Positions 11,494 to 21,200 of a stretch of 64,000 bases of DNA are shown in pieces (positions within the stretch are counted from its first letter, which is position 1; each line of letters starts with the position of its first letter). This stretch comes from Phymatolithon calcareum (taxonomy: Eukaryota; Rhodophyta; Florideophyceae; Hapalidiales): positions 2,852,001 through 2,916,000 of the forward strand of contig OZ345361.1 in NCBI GenBank assembly GCA_977006965.1. The letters run 5' to 3'. The position numbers and the translations under genes are program-made. The notes under the pieces are model-generated. The model was given only the letters and a program-made list of their open reading frames with translations. It did no database searches and was not told the origin of the DNA.

Positions 11494-11684
11494 CCTCCAG
11501 ATGAATCGGTAACTTCATGCTCATCGATCTAGTTTTAATAAAAATAGATTGCAATATTGTTTACAACTCCGGTTGCTGAACATGCTCTTGTGATTGATGA
11601 TGCTCCGCCGAGGACACCTGTGCCACATGACCACGAAGGGAATGATATTCAACTAAAGAAAAATCGAGATTCGAAGCTAATTAT

Positions 11685-11915
11685 CTGAGAGTGATTGGTG
11701 CCTGGAGGGAATAATTGGAAACCAACCTGTCTTTTCAATGAAGAATATTGATTCCCAGCTCTTCCTGAGAGACCAGGTGTACCCTTAGAACATACTCAGA
11801 TCTGAGAGTGATTGATGCCTCGAGAGCATGATTGGAAACCGGCTTGTTTTTTCAATGAAGAAAATTGATTCCCAGCTCTTCCTGAGAGACCGGGGACACC
11901 CTTAGAACATACTCA
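11685..11915. repeat. 117-bp tandem duplication in 3' region of recombinase element
   Basis: Copies at 11685-11801 and 11802-11915 share CTGAGAGTGATTG at the start, TTCAATGAAGAA and TTGATTCCCAGCTCTTCCTG in the middle and CCTTAGAACATACTC at the end. It is noncoding and lies after the recombinase stop. Confidence 0.85.
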
Positions 11916-11940
11916 AAAAATAGTATTTTGTCTTGCCCTA

Positions 11941-12391
11941 TATGTCATCCCTAGGGATGACATCAGACTCTATGTCTTCAGTGGAAATGACTTCGAAATT
12001 GCGAGGGAAACAAGTGGAAAATAAGGATTTCGTACGAGTGTCCTATCAAAACTGCTATGTCATCCCTAGGGATGACATAGAGCAATCAATATTCTATGTC
12101 ATCCCTAGGGATGACATAGAAGCAATCAGTTGCAAGATGAAGCCGATGTCTACCCCCTCAGCCGGTTGACAAGTGGGGGTTGTGCCCCGGCTGGGAGGGA
12201 TGACATGAGCCCGAGGGCATGATATTCAACCGAGGCGCAGCCGAGGTCCGAATATCATGGCCTGAGGGCGATTGTCATCCCGAGAGTAAGGTACACAACA
12301 CGCTTGTCAACCGGCTGAGAAACAAGTGGAAAATAAGGATTTTGTACGAGTGTCCTATCAAAGCTGCTATGTCATCCCTAGGGATGACATA
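11941..12391. repeat. Four copies of a 24-bp perfect palindrome
   Basis: TATGTCATCCCT followed by its reverse complement occurs at 11941-11964 (last base changed), 12056-12079, 12095-12118 and 12368-12391. Copies 2 and 4 also share about 45 bp of upstream sequence containing AACAAGTGGAAAATAAGGAT. Copies 3 and 4 are followed by AAGCAATCAGTTGCAAGA, the inner end of a U motif. They are candidate binding sites for a dimeric protein such as the recombinase. Confidence 0.85.
12173..12304. repeat. Repeat R, right copy (self-complementary)
   Basis: Direct copy of 9175-9306 with only scattered substitutions. It begins immediately after an inverted U motif and runs into a truncated forward U motif. 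Confidence 0.85.
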
Positions 12392-12392
12392 A

Positions 12393-12454
12393 AAGCAATC
12401 AGTTGCAAGAGGAAGCCGATCATCGGCATGTCTACCCCCTCAGCCGGTTGACAA
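12393..12454. repeat. Terminal inverted U motif
   Basis: ATCAGTTGCAAGAGGAAGCC, then the CCCCCTCAGCCGGTTGACAA end, in inverted orientation relative to 9307-9354. About 9 extra bases (ATCGGC-containing) interrupt the match. Beyond it, 12455-12900 has no recognisable feature. Confidence 0.75.
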
Positions 12455-12899
12455 GGAGGTATTGTAACACCCTGCTCTTTCACACGCCGAGACAGCACGA
12501 GAGAACTCGTGATCGGCTGAAGGGACGTCGACGCGATACCTTCGCTGTCCCTAATCCGGCATCTAGGGATATCGATTGCAGTGACCCTTCCTGGGCACCG
12601 CTATCCCTGCCAGTAGACGACTCTTCCGCGTGGGTGCCGGAAGGTCCACTCAGAAGAGGGGGGCCTATCGGAGTTACTGGTAAGCCGTGATCCAATCAAG
12701 GTGCTGGTTTTTGCATATCTTGTGATTACCTTAACACTGGGGTCTTCCTCCTGCCTTTGCTACATTGGTCATCGAGCTGATTACTACTTAAACACAATAA
12801 AGGCAGCGCCATCGGAAACGAGCAACCGCATGGCAACCTATCCTCTCAATCTCTCCTGTTCCCAACGTTACCATCGTTTCCATCTTTTCCTTCACCCTG

Positions 12900-13096
12900 A
12901 CACGCCGTGAGGCGTTACAGTATTTGCGGCTGTACATGCGTTCCAAGCAATGTCAACCTTACAGCTTTCCCGCGGCAGCACCATCAGATGTTTCGCTGAC
13001 AGTCGTAGCTGCATAGACGCGCTTAACGGGCAACCGTGGATGTGTGGTGACATGGCCCGGAATCTATGGACTCTTATGGAACAGTTATTTTCACGC
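12900..13096 (+). pseudogene. Old LINE, RNase H domain (5' part)
   Basis: The frame reads a retroelement RNase H segment: AMSTLQLSRGSTIRCFADSR then SCIDALN, where the Asp in FADSR corresponds to a catalytic acidic residue. It is interrupted at 13097 by a younger LINE and resumes at 16903 (GNE/AD motif). The two halves abut once the insertion and one copy of the 13-bp duplication are removed. Confidence 0.75.
13084..13096. repeat. Left 13-bp target site duplication of younger LINE
   Basis: GTTATTTTCACGC, identical to 16890-16902, which follows the poly(A) tail. Confidence 0.9.
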
Positions 13097-13690
13097 AGCA
13101 AGAAGAGGTCCGGGAAATCTACGCAAGGACCATTCCAGGAATCCGCGAGGAGCTGCAAAGTTGCCGCACAAGAGAGGATCTAGACCGACTGTACCGCAAA
13201 GTCGCGGAAACTCTATGCCATCCATGGAGACAGAAAAGAAGTACCCCGCCTCGATACAAATCTTTTTGGAATTTTGAGCTGGAACGAATGTGCAAAAGGC
13301 GCAAAAAATTGTACAAGAATGCACGAAAACTAAACACAGACGAGTCTTGGCAGCGGTACTCCAGCTGTCGAGCAGAGATACGAAAACTCGTAAATCAAAG
13401 AAAGAGACAGCAATACCAAGAATTCCTCGATGAGTTGCAAGAAAAGGATGGTCCTAAGGCTATAGAACAAATATGTCGGATGCAGAAGTTGAGAACGAGA
13501 AGAACGTCAAGAAACAAGATGACTGGGCGCCCTCTGCAAAAAAAGTTGTTCACAGCACACGTTTCAAAGACATGTCGAGACGATCGAGGCTGGCGGTCAA
13601 ATCCCTCATACTTTGAGCGCCCAACTCAGATGCGCAATTTGATAACGTCGGCCATCATCAAATCTCCAACCAAAAAAGCCCCAGGCCTAG

Positions 13691-14967
13691 TGTCTAGTTT
13701 ACTGAAATTTTCCCTCAATTGAGGGGCACTTTTCTCTCAATTGGGGAACGAGAATTTTTCAATTTTTGCGCATGAAAGCTACTCAATATCGAGCACATCA
13801 AAAGCGCCAAGCTCATGGATGTCTTCAACAAGTCGGGATATACTTGTTCGGCCTGGAAGTCTTCCAAAAATCGCTCTTAGCGCCAAACTCAAATCTTGTC
13901 ATGAGGACGAGTATTCCGAAAAACTTAACCAGTTCTGTCACTGTAGTCTCTTTTCCCCCGATTCGTTTCAGCTTCGCGGACGTCTATACAGCTATTTTTC
14001 GAAGGTGAACTTGTGGAAACCTGGTCAAAAAGCAATCAGAGGGCGTGTGAAGCCCAATCCCACCATTTTCCGATATGAAATCTCCATTTGGAGTGCGAAC
14101 TGTCCAGCACTGACTCGGAATTCGTCCCCCAATCGGTTATATAACTTGTCGCTCGTACTGTGGCACCCCATGAGCAATTACTTTGGGGTTTGCGGTCGGG
14201 TGTGATTACATCAATTTCCTCGTGCGACGACTGGTCCCAAAAGCCATGCAAGGCGTAGGCGATAGAGCCTGGAATAGGGCATTCTTAGCTTCTGAGGGTT
14301 GTATCGAAGCTTGTGTGCCGTTTTGGAGAGCTTGTGGTTGCGACTGGGGACAATAAACTGGCATTTGGCGAAGAAGACGGACGACCACGAGCACTGTAAG
14401 CCGGATTTTGTGGTGCAGAGTTCTGCGTGCTGGGACTTGATACAAGCATTCGAGAGGACGGAGAACCTTCGTCAACCTTTCCTGCCTTGATGTTAACAAT
14501 CTTGAGTGTCTTAATCTTAGTTTTCTCAGTCGGTTTCTGAACTAGGACCCATTTCACGCGAAGCGATGTGCTTGCGCGACCATTGATTTCATTCAATAGT
14601 ACCTCCAGAACTGTGCCGTTCACCTTTTTTGACTTGGAAAAGGCTCCATAGAGCCTGCAACACTCTGCGAGACTGGTCATTGATGTTGCCTTAGTGTGTA
14701 CGGACGCGCCGACCACTCGGCGCGGGTCTTTTTCTCGTGACATGGCAGGTCCGCTTCTTCTAACTGAAAATTGTAATTTCATTCCTACCGCCGAACGACG
14801 CCCATTTAAGGCCGTAGTTTGGGTACTCCTCAGGCAGAACACAAGCCCGCCTTCCCAAAGTTGGCCCGAACTTTCTGTTTCGCATTCTTTCTATACTTTT
14901 TTGAGCTTTCAAAAAGCCCCTCAATTGAGGGATTTATCCTCAATTGAGGTGGTTAGTAAACTAGACA
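13691..14967 (-). mobile_element. PiggyBac-like element, copy A, in LINE ORF2
   Basis: 1277 bp with 13-bp perfect terminal inverted repeats TGTCTAGTTTACT / AGTAAACTAGACA, flanked by CTAG at 13687-13690 and 14968-14971. Excising the element plus one CTAG restores the LINE frame. Just inside each end lie two copies of the palindrome CCTCAATTGAGG or near variants. The interior matches the transposase of copy B (42228-44510) in inverted orientation and is internally deleted. Confidence 0.88.
13850..14842 (-). pseudogene. PiggyBac-like transposase remnant (copy A)
   Basis: The minus frame 14285-14842 reads REKDPRRVVGASVHTKATS, CCRLYGAFSKSKKVNGTV and STSLRVKWVLVQKPTEKTKI. All align with copy B with only scattered changes. 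Further in, the minus strand near 13890 matches copy B around 43235 (TTCGGAATACTCGTCCTCA). Stops and frameshifts break the gene, and the C-terminal DDE part is mostly absent. See copy B for the family assignment. Confidence 0.75.
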
Positions 14968-16889
14968 CTAGACGAGGTGAAAGCGGAAATGTTGAAAGTG
15001 GATGTGGAGGGAAGCACAGAGCTAGTGTTTGAGCTGTGGGCTGCATGCGGCAGGTGTGGAACTCTCCCCATGGCTTGGCTGAAAGCTCTGCTAGTCCCGC
15101 TACACAAAAAAGGGGATCACGATGACCCAAAAAATTTCAGACCTATATCCCTACTGAGTCAAGTCAGAAAAATCGTGGAGGCCGCAATTGATACCCTACT
15201 CCGTCAAAGGTACAAGAACCACAACATCCAATTAGGATTCCAGAAAGGGAAGAGTACAGAGCTAGCCATCCTTCGAGCACTGGAACTGCAGAAGAGAGGG
15301 CAGAGATGTATCGCAGTATTGGATCTAAAAGCGGCGTATGACACAGTTCCAAGGAAACACCTGCAAGATCGAATGAGACTGTGTCTACCTCAGGAATTAT
15401 GCGCGATGATCGAGGTTTTTTTGGTTGCTTCATGGGTAGGCACAGTTGGGGATCCTCAGAAAAAGTGGTTCGTAATCGACAGGGGAGTACCGCAAGGGTC
15501 CCCGTTGAGTCCAAGCTTGTACAACTTGTTCATGGACGAGTTCGCCGAAAGAATTAGCCAAGTACCACGAGCAGTCGCCGACGTCGCAGGAGTACTGTTT
15601 GCGGACGATGTACTCCTTACGGCTAAATCGCCTGCTGGACTGCAAAGACTTTTAGGCATTGCGTCAAAATGGGGAAAAGACCGGCAAATGACTTGGAACA
15701 CGAACGCCGGAAAAAGTGAGGTTCTGTTGTCAGCGGACACGAGACCAGTTAACTTCAAGCTGTCATTCAAAACACTAACGAAAGTCAAAGAAGTGTCATA
15801 CCTTGGAATCTCACTGAGCAGTCAGGGGGTAACCGAGACAAGAATGCTCGAGCACATCCGGAACGCCAAGATCGCTGTGTATCAGTTAAGACCCCTTGGT
15901 GTCTCCAGGCGCGGTATTAACGCGCTTAAAGCTATCAAGGTATACAAGGCACTGATACAGCCAAGATGGGAGTATGCCATGCATCTAACACCTTGGACGC
16001 CGAGAATCCAGACAGCTATTGAAGAGGTAGAGAGGACCTTTTTCTCTCAAGTCCTTGGACCAATCGCGAAAAACCGGTCTGCAAGACTTCGTCTTCTCTG
16101 TCCCATCCAAGCAGCTGAAGACAGGAGAATGGTTTTAGCACTCAAAATGCTCGTGAGAGCCAAGACAAAAAAAGAGAGCCTACTGGCCGTCCCAAAGGAT
16201 TCCAGAGACGTGGATGAATTGCAATGGGTGTGTCGGGACATGGCAGCAATGCTAAGGCATGAGCAGTTCGAGAAGGCCTTGGAGTATCTTAAGCAAGGAA
16301 TGTCGGCAGGATCCCTGAAAGCATCACTCTTCAATGATGAAGGGGAGTCTTTGGAATCAAGCAGAAAGAGGAAGATACCGTACGATATAGTCGGAGCAAT
16401 TCCAGTGATTTTAAGGCTTCCGAAAGTACGTCATCGTCAATTGGCGGTGAAGTGGGCGTTTGGGAGATTTCCCCCACTGAGCACGACACTACTAGAAGAC
16501 AAATTTGGCGAAATCATATCAAGGCTATTGCACACGGTTGAAACGTCTTTGGCGAGATACCAGCTGACCGGAGAAGAGACCAAGAAGACCGAAGAAGCAC
16601 TGGACCAGCTACTCTTCTTTACCAGTGCCTTTTACGAGGACATGGAATAGAAAAACAAAGGATAAGAATTGCGAGCTCGAATCGCCGCTGAGCGCATAGA
16701 GGACTCTAAGCTTTTCCCACATCCGTCCGATGTGGGTTTTTGCAGCTAGGGCCACGATATACAAGATTGCGGAAGAAGCATATATGAATGTTATACTATG
16801 CTACAAGGCTGTAGCAACTGAAACGCATCTCCCTTACAGTCTAAAGAGTGTTACTGAGAGCGTTTAATAAATACTACTAAAAAAAAAAA

Positions 16890-17455
16890 GTTATTTTCAC
16901 GCGAGGTTCAGATAAAGTGTGTTTGGATATCGGGTGCGGCGTGGAGAACAATGAGGCCGCTGATGAGCTCGCGCGGCGAGGAATTTTCAGAATCGAATCT
17001 GGTGCTGCAAGCGATACCTCTCACTTTGGCAGCGGCACGATCCATTTTCAAGCGGCCATGTAGAGGCAAATCAGTGACCCTAACTACGCTTCCGAAAGAT
17101 CTGCACATCGAAGAGACGTGCAGAGTTTGTACTACATCAGCTCACGGTGAAATGCTGTCACATTGTGGCAAGCTTTCACCGTGGACACAGCGAGGATGAA
17201 CCGCTACTCTACGACCCAGTGTGCAAGATGCGCCCGTATGGCGTCACGGAGACAGCGGAGCACCTCATAATGCGCTGTTCTGGTCGGGCTGCCTCTCGAC
17301 AACAATTCATCGGATAAGTGCATGGCAAAACGGTAGAAGATCTATGTAGGTGGAGAGCCGTAGAGATACTCCAATATTTGAACAATGAGAACTTGGTCTA
17401 GGGTAAGTTCTGGCGCTAATGAACGCATTCTGCATTAAAGAAAGAAAGAAGTAAA
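16890..17455 (+). pseudogene. Old LINE, RNase H and C-terminal region (3' part)
   Basis: Starting with the right duplication, this continues the RNase H: KCVWISG, then, after a 2-nt loss, GVENNEAADELARRG, the terminal NE-AD-LA motif. The frame then decays. The final part (17200-17400) matches the CCHC-type tail of the related fragment at 26283-26552 (ETAEHLI-RC-GR). It ends in a GAAA-rich tail (AAAGAAAGAAAGAAG near 17440), a shared 3' end of this LINE family in the window. Confidence 0.75.
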
Positions 17456-17490
17456 TGAAGGGCGTCTGTCTGGGTACGCGTCTACATCAG

Positions 17491-19148
17491 TGTAGCGCCA
17501 GGCTCACTGGAACCCGATGCCGCAATGGTCAGAGAGACCGGAGGAGAGAAAAAGTGCGGGAGAGACAAAACAATGAGTGTCTGTGTAGATTGCGGAATTC
17601 TGTTTGCCGAACTCCTCCGTCACTGGTCTGTAGATGATAGACAATTCCTGGTTGCTTGCAGTTTCAAGCCAAAGGAGCGCTCACAGAACGAATACGTATA
17701 ACGCACTGACCGCTTCTTCAACACCGGCACTTCTCGCAAGTGCCTGTATCGAAGGTGCTTCTCATGCGCAGACTGTACTTGTGTCGACTTCAAGTTCCCG
17801 TCTCGTTAGTTTTAATGTCCTTTCTCGTTCCTCGTCGCCGCAAGATTTACCGGCCAGTAGTATATACATTCTCCGTCGCTTACCGTGGCCCGTGTTTGTT
17901 TTGGTAAGCTATCTGACCTCCCCATGTGGGTGTCCGCTTACCTACCCATGTTAGGTCATCTTCAATCTAGTGTGTTGTCTCTGTTTACTATTTAGGCTCT
18001 TCGACCAACCTCAGATGGTGAGGGTATCGATCAACGACCAAGTAAACCTCTTCATTCAACCCCACACATCTGAGCTGTCATTGTTGAACCACTCATATCC
18101 GGCCATGCCCATGGCGGCCCCTGGCATGACCGATTCTATAGTCTGAAATGAGGAAAGAAAAAGAGAGAAAGAAAGAGAAAGCGACAACGAAGAGAGGGAA
18201 AAGGGGAGTTGCAGACATCGGCGTCCTGATGACGCGTGAGATGAATGGTGAGGAAAGCGAAAAGAAGGATGGGTGCGAAGCGTTGAGTGATGTCGGCCAC
18301 GTTGGATGATGGCGACCTTGAATGGACCGTTGAGAGAAGCGACTCCACACCGGATTGTGCGGCGAAGCACTTTCAGCGCGAGAAAAGACGGGCAGAATCG
18401 ATGTCGTCGTTTTAGGCCGTGACCTTGGAAGGTCCGTCGATCTCGAGGCGAACGCACGAAAAATGGACGGGTCTGTCGCTGGATTCGCGCCGTACCGACT
18501 TGCACGGCTAAGAAGAAGCGATCAGGAAGGGTGGGAAGTCTCCGGCTTCATGTGGTCGAAGGGATTCACAAGCGTGATATGTGTAGTGTCCGAGCAATCG
18601 TGCCGAAGTCCAGAAACCTCCCCCCTTCTTAATCGCTTCTTCTTCGCCGCGCAAGCCGGTACGGCGGGAATCAAGGGCTAGATCAGTCCTTTTTTTTCGT
18701 GCGTTGGTCTCAAGATCGACGGCCCTTCCAAGGTCGCCGCCTAAAAAGACGACGTCGATTCTGCCCGTCTTTTCTCGCGCTGAATTTGCTTCGCCGCACA
18801 ATCTGGTGTGAAGTCGCTTCTCTCAACGCGCCGAACACCTGCGTTGTCCCGTTTCGGTACACTATCCGAAGTTAACGGCCCATTCAAGGTCTCCATCATC
18901 CAACGTGGCCGACATCACTCAACGCTTCGCGCCCTTCCTTCTTTTCGCTTTCCTCACCATTCATCTCACGCGTCATCAGGACGCCGATTTCTGCAACTCC
19001 CCTTTTCTCTTCGTTTTCGGTTTCTCTTTCTTTCTCTCTTTTTCTTTCCTCATTTGAGACACTCATTGTTTTGTCTCGCCCGCACTTTTTCTCTCCTCCG
19101 GTCTCTCTGACCATTGCGTCGTCGGATTCTAGTGAGCCTGGCGCTACA
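17491..19148. repeat. Long inverted repeat, arms about 0.5 kb, left arm split
   Basis: The outer 18 bp TGTAGCGCCAGGCTCACT (17491) is the exact reverse complement of 19131-19148. The left arm runs 17491-17578 and 18146-18531; the right arm runs from about 18625 to 19148. They share AGAGAAAAAGTGCGGG, GAGACAAAACAATGAGTGTC and GGAAAGCGAAAAGAAGG. Arm identity is high but imperfect, and the inner spacer is about 90 bp. No flanking direct repeat is seen. It could be a foldback transposon or two head-to-head copies of one repeat family, because a third partial copy lies at 19440-19660. Confidence 0.8.
17584..18140. mobile_element. Solo-LTR-like insertion in left arm of inverted repeat
   Basis: 557 bp starting TGTAGA and ending TCTATA, flanked by the 5-bp direct repeat GTCTG (17579-17583 and 18141-18145). 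Removing it restores collinearity with the right arm (CAATGAGTGTC then AAATGAGG). A 5-bp duplication and short inverted ends fit a solo LTR. No internal coding region is present. Confidence 0.7.
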
Positions 19149-20399
19149 TTGGTGCCAACTCCTAGGAGAGGTCTGGTGCTGATTTTCTTTTCATGGCGTT
19201 CGTCGCTGTGGGGGGCTGTTTTTCGCCCGCTGTTATGTCGCTGTCCCAACTACGTCGCTTTTTACTCTCGCGACTGTACGCCGCACAACGTGAATCGCAA
19301 CAGTCCTACTGCTCGTAGTAGATGATCTGATGGGCGGTACGGGCACGTGTCTCTCGTGCGTCTATGCGCTGCATCGCCGTCTTTTGCGTAGATTGTAGTA
19401 TATAAGGTAGTTAGTTCCTTCCTCTGAGTCAAAGAATGTGAGAAGTACTTCGGATTTCGGTACAATTGCCTGGATGAGACACGCCGCGTGTCACGCGCCA
19501 CGCCTGGGAGTCCCTTCGACCACAAGGAGTCGGTGATCTTCCCACCTTCTTGTTCGCAACCTTCACCGTGCAAGCTAGCACGGAGACAATCACGTTCAAG
19601 TTTCCCATTTCCCTTTCTCGTGCGCTCGTCTCAAGGTCGACGACCAAGCCAAGGTTTATGTCAAGTACTGCTTTTGTGCTTCTTCCTCTTCTTAGAGCAA
19701 CCGTGTATGCAGTAGAGCCCTTTCCGTGCCGTTCAGCGGTTGGAAACCTGTAAATACTGCGATCTGTCGCAAGCGTATTCCTGTCAGATTAGCTTGTCGA
19801 GAACCTCCAAGATGTCGACTCCCCTGCAGGAAAATATGACGCCGCTGTGTCTAGCGGGCTTTGTTGCACTGCTGAACAGATATTCCATCCCGAGGATCGT
19901 CTCCCAAGCTGAACTATGAAACCTTCTTATAATACCCAGAATGAATCCAGCCCAGGAACATTTTTGAGACCCCCTAGATGTTGAGTAACATACACTATGT
20001 GTAGCTCAGATATCCTGCAATCAAAGAAAGAAACCTCCGTATAAGCTTTACTATGCGCTAGTTCCACCTAACAGCTGTTTCCATCCATCGGCGCCGATTA
20101 GATATTATGTGTCCCTCGCTTCTCTCTATGAGGCCAATTTCAGGTGGCCTGTAACTGGCTCTTGCAAAGAAAGTAACAAGATGTCTGGCACATGAGGCGA
20201 AGCTCTCTGTCTTCAAGTCTTCAGCAGTTGTCATGCTTATCTTCTTTGTCGCAAGCACTGCGATCGAATCGAAGCACTACCTCATCAGTCGAGTTGGTGC
20301 TTTTAGCGTTGAGCAAAATATAATTTTTTTCTTTCCACCAAGGTCTCACTTTCCATCATCGGAGATATATTACTACTCGTATCTCCCCGTCTACTCTCT
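19149..20399. other. No gene seen
   Basis: Apart from the repeat copy at 19440-19660, frames are short and of low quality. A sequence CAATCAAAGAAAGAAAC near 20018 resembles the GAAA-rich LINE tails elsewhere in the window but lacks upstream LINE sequence. Confidence 0.35.
19440..19660 (+). repeat. Third, divergent copy of the arm sequence
   Basis: TCCCTTCGACCACAAGGAGTCGG and the CTCAAGGTCGACGACC region parallel the reverse complement of 18480-18570 and the right arm around 18705. The order and spacing are conserved at lower identity. This shows that the inverted repeat is built from a dispersed repeat family. Confidence 0.6.
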
Positions 20400-20511
20400 C
20401 AACCAGAGCCAGGGTAACAATAAGAACAATTTCCGTAGGATGGCCCAGAAGCTATTGCTGCTCTAGGCCATCCCATTAGATTTTTTCTTATGGTTGCCCT
20501 GGCTCTGGTTG
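20400..20511. repeat. Near-perfect 46-bp-arm hairpin
   Basis: Arms 20400-20445 and 20466-20511 start CAACCAGAGCCAGGG and end GGATGGCC before a 20-nt loop. Mismatches are confined mainly to the middle of the arm (TTCCGTA versus CTAAT-type bases). The length and shape would suit a small-RNA precursor or a very small foldback MITE. Confidence 0.75.
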
Positions 20512-20879
20512 CTCTTGCCTCTCCCAGATGGTGCAGATGCAACCACGTTTTATACTGTTTCTAAACACTATTATATGTAGACATGTAACTACCAGCTATG
20601 AGTGGAACATGCCCAGAAATTGTGGTAGTCAAAGTGTGCGTCGTAAATCTTGTACGCGACGCAATTTCGGGAAAGGAGGACACCAAGCGTATGTGTTTGT
20701 GTCCAACGTAGACTCTTAATTTTTTACACTATCTACTTCTTCCGCATTGCGGCAATGGTGGATTAATTTCCAAAGTGCACCAACTTGGGACCAGTGATGC
20801 AAATAAGAAAAAAGCCACGTACACTTACGTGCATGTCTATGTAGAGATAACACCTTAACGCGCCCCTAACACTCATATG

Positions 20880-21200
20880 CCTCTTATTCGGCGTCGTACG
20901 AGATGCAACTGAGAGCAGACTTGTAAGGTGATTACCATTCGATGGCTCGGCGGAGCAGAATCCCTTCGGTTGCTGCGAAGGGACGCTTCCCGAAAGGGAA
21001 ACGCAGGAGGCAGAGAAGGCACTACGGAAGCTATAATGCGTCCGACCAACCCCAGAGTCAATCTTTGGCGACGTCCCGAACCTCGACGTGCAAGCGGCAG
21101 TCAAACTCGCAGCAAATAGAATAGAATGGAAGAAGCTTAGGTCCTCAAAGTGTTGCTAGTCCAACAAGGGGAATACGCAAAATGAATGAATGAATTCGAT
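20880..21200 (+). other. Possible 3' end of a LINE-like element
   Basis: One plus frame ends DVPNLDVQAAVKLAANRIEW then KKL, followed by TGAATGAATGAA at 21183-21194. A W-K-K-L-like terminus followed by a short tandem-repeat tail recalls RTE/Jockey-type LINE ends. No RT lies upstream, so the call is tentative. Confidence 0.25.

Larger units (their letters stand above)
9175..12455 (+). mobile_element. Crypton-like tyrosine-recombinase element with repeat arrays at both ends
   Basis: An intact tyrosine recombinase gene (9685-11493) is bracketed by two repeat types. Type R is about 130 bp (9175-9306 and 12173-12304, direct copies) and folds into an imperfect hairpin with roughly 50-bp arms. Type U is about 48 bp, beginning TTGTCAACCGGCTGAGGGGG and ending CTTGCAACTGAT. 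U lies forward at 9307-9354 and 9438-9485, inverted at 9553-9595, about 12125-12172 and about 12393-12454, with a truncated forward copy at 12304-12320. The order R-U-(gene)-inverted U-R-U resembles a permuted or tandem insertion product. Exact ends and target duplication are not resolved. Confidence 0.7.
13098..16650 (+). pseudogene. LINE ORF2 reverse transcriptase (split by transposon)
   Basis: The pre-RT part (13098-13686) has a basic coiled region (LERMCKRRKKLYKNARKL) leading to KSPTKKAPGL. After the PiggyBac-like insertion the RT continues open to the stop at 16650. Visible motifs are LVPLHKKGDHDDPKNFRPIS, LDLKAAYDTVPR (block A Asp), GVPQGSPLSPSLYNLFMDEF (block B), GVLFADDVLLTA (catalytic FADD, block C) and VKEVSYLGISLS (block D). 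The 3' half is still fully open, so it is a young copy. No RNase H follows the RT in this copy. Confidence 0.88.
13097..16889 (+). mobile_element. 5'-truncated LINE with poly(A), nested in an older LINE
   Basis: The insertion starts abruptly inside ORF2, before the RT domain, and ends in an 11-A tail at 16879-16889. It is flanked by the 13-bp duplication GTTATTTTCACGC. These are the marks of target-primed reverse transcription. It was itself split by a PiggyBac-like element (13691-14967). Without that element the reading frame joins as KKAPGL-DEVKAEML, a classic pre-RT LINE motif. The copy lacks its endonuclease and cannot move by itself. Confidence 0.9.

Noticed and set aside
13687-14971. 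TA-only target duplication (Tc1/mariner) for the PiggyBac-like copies
   Set aside because: TA is compatible with the flanks, but CTAG is present at both sides of copy A and one side of copy B. The transposase motif order also fits PiggyBac-type DDE, which makes 4-bp duplications.
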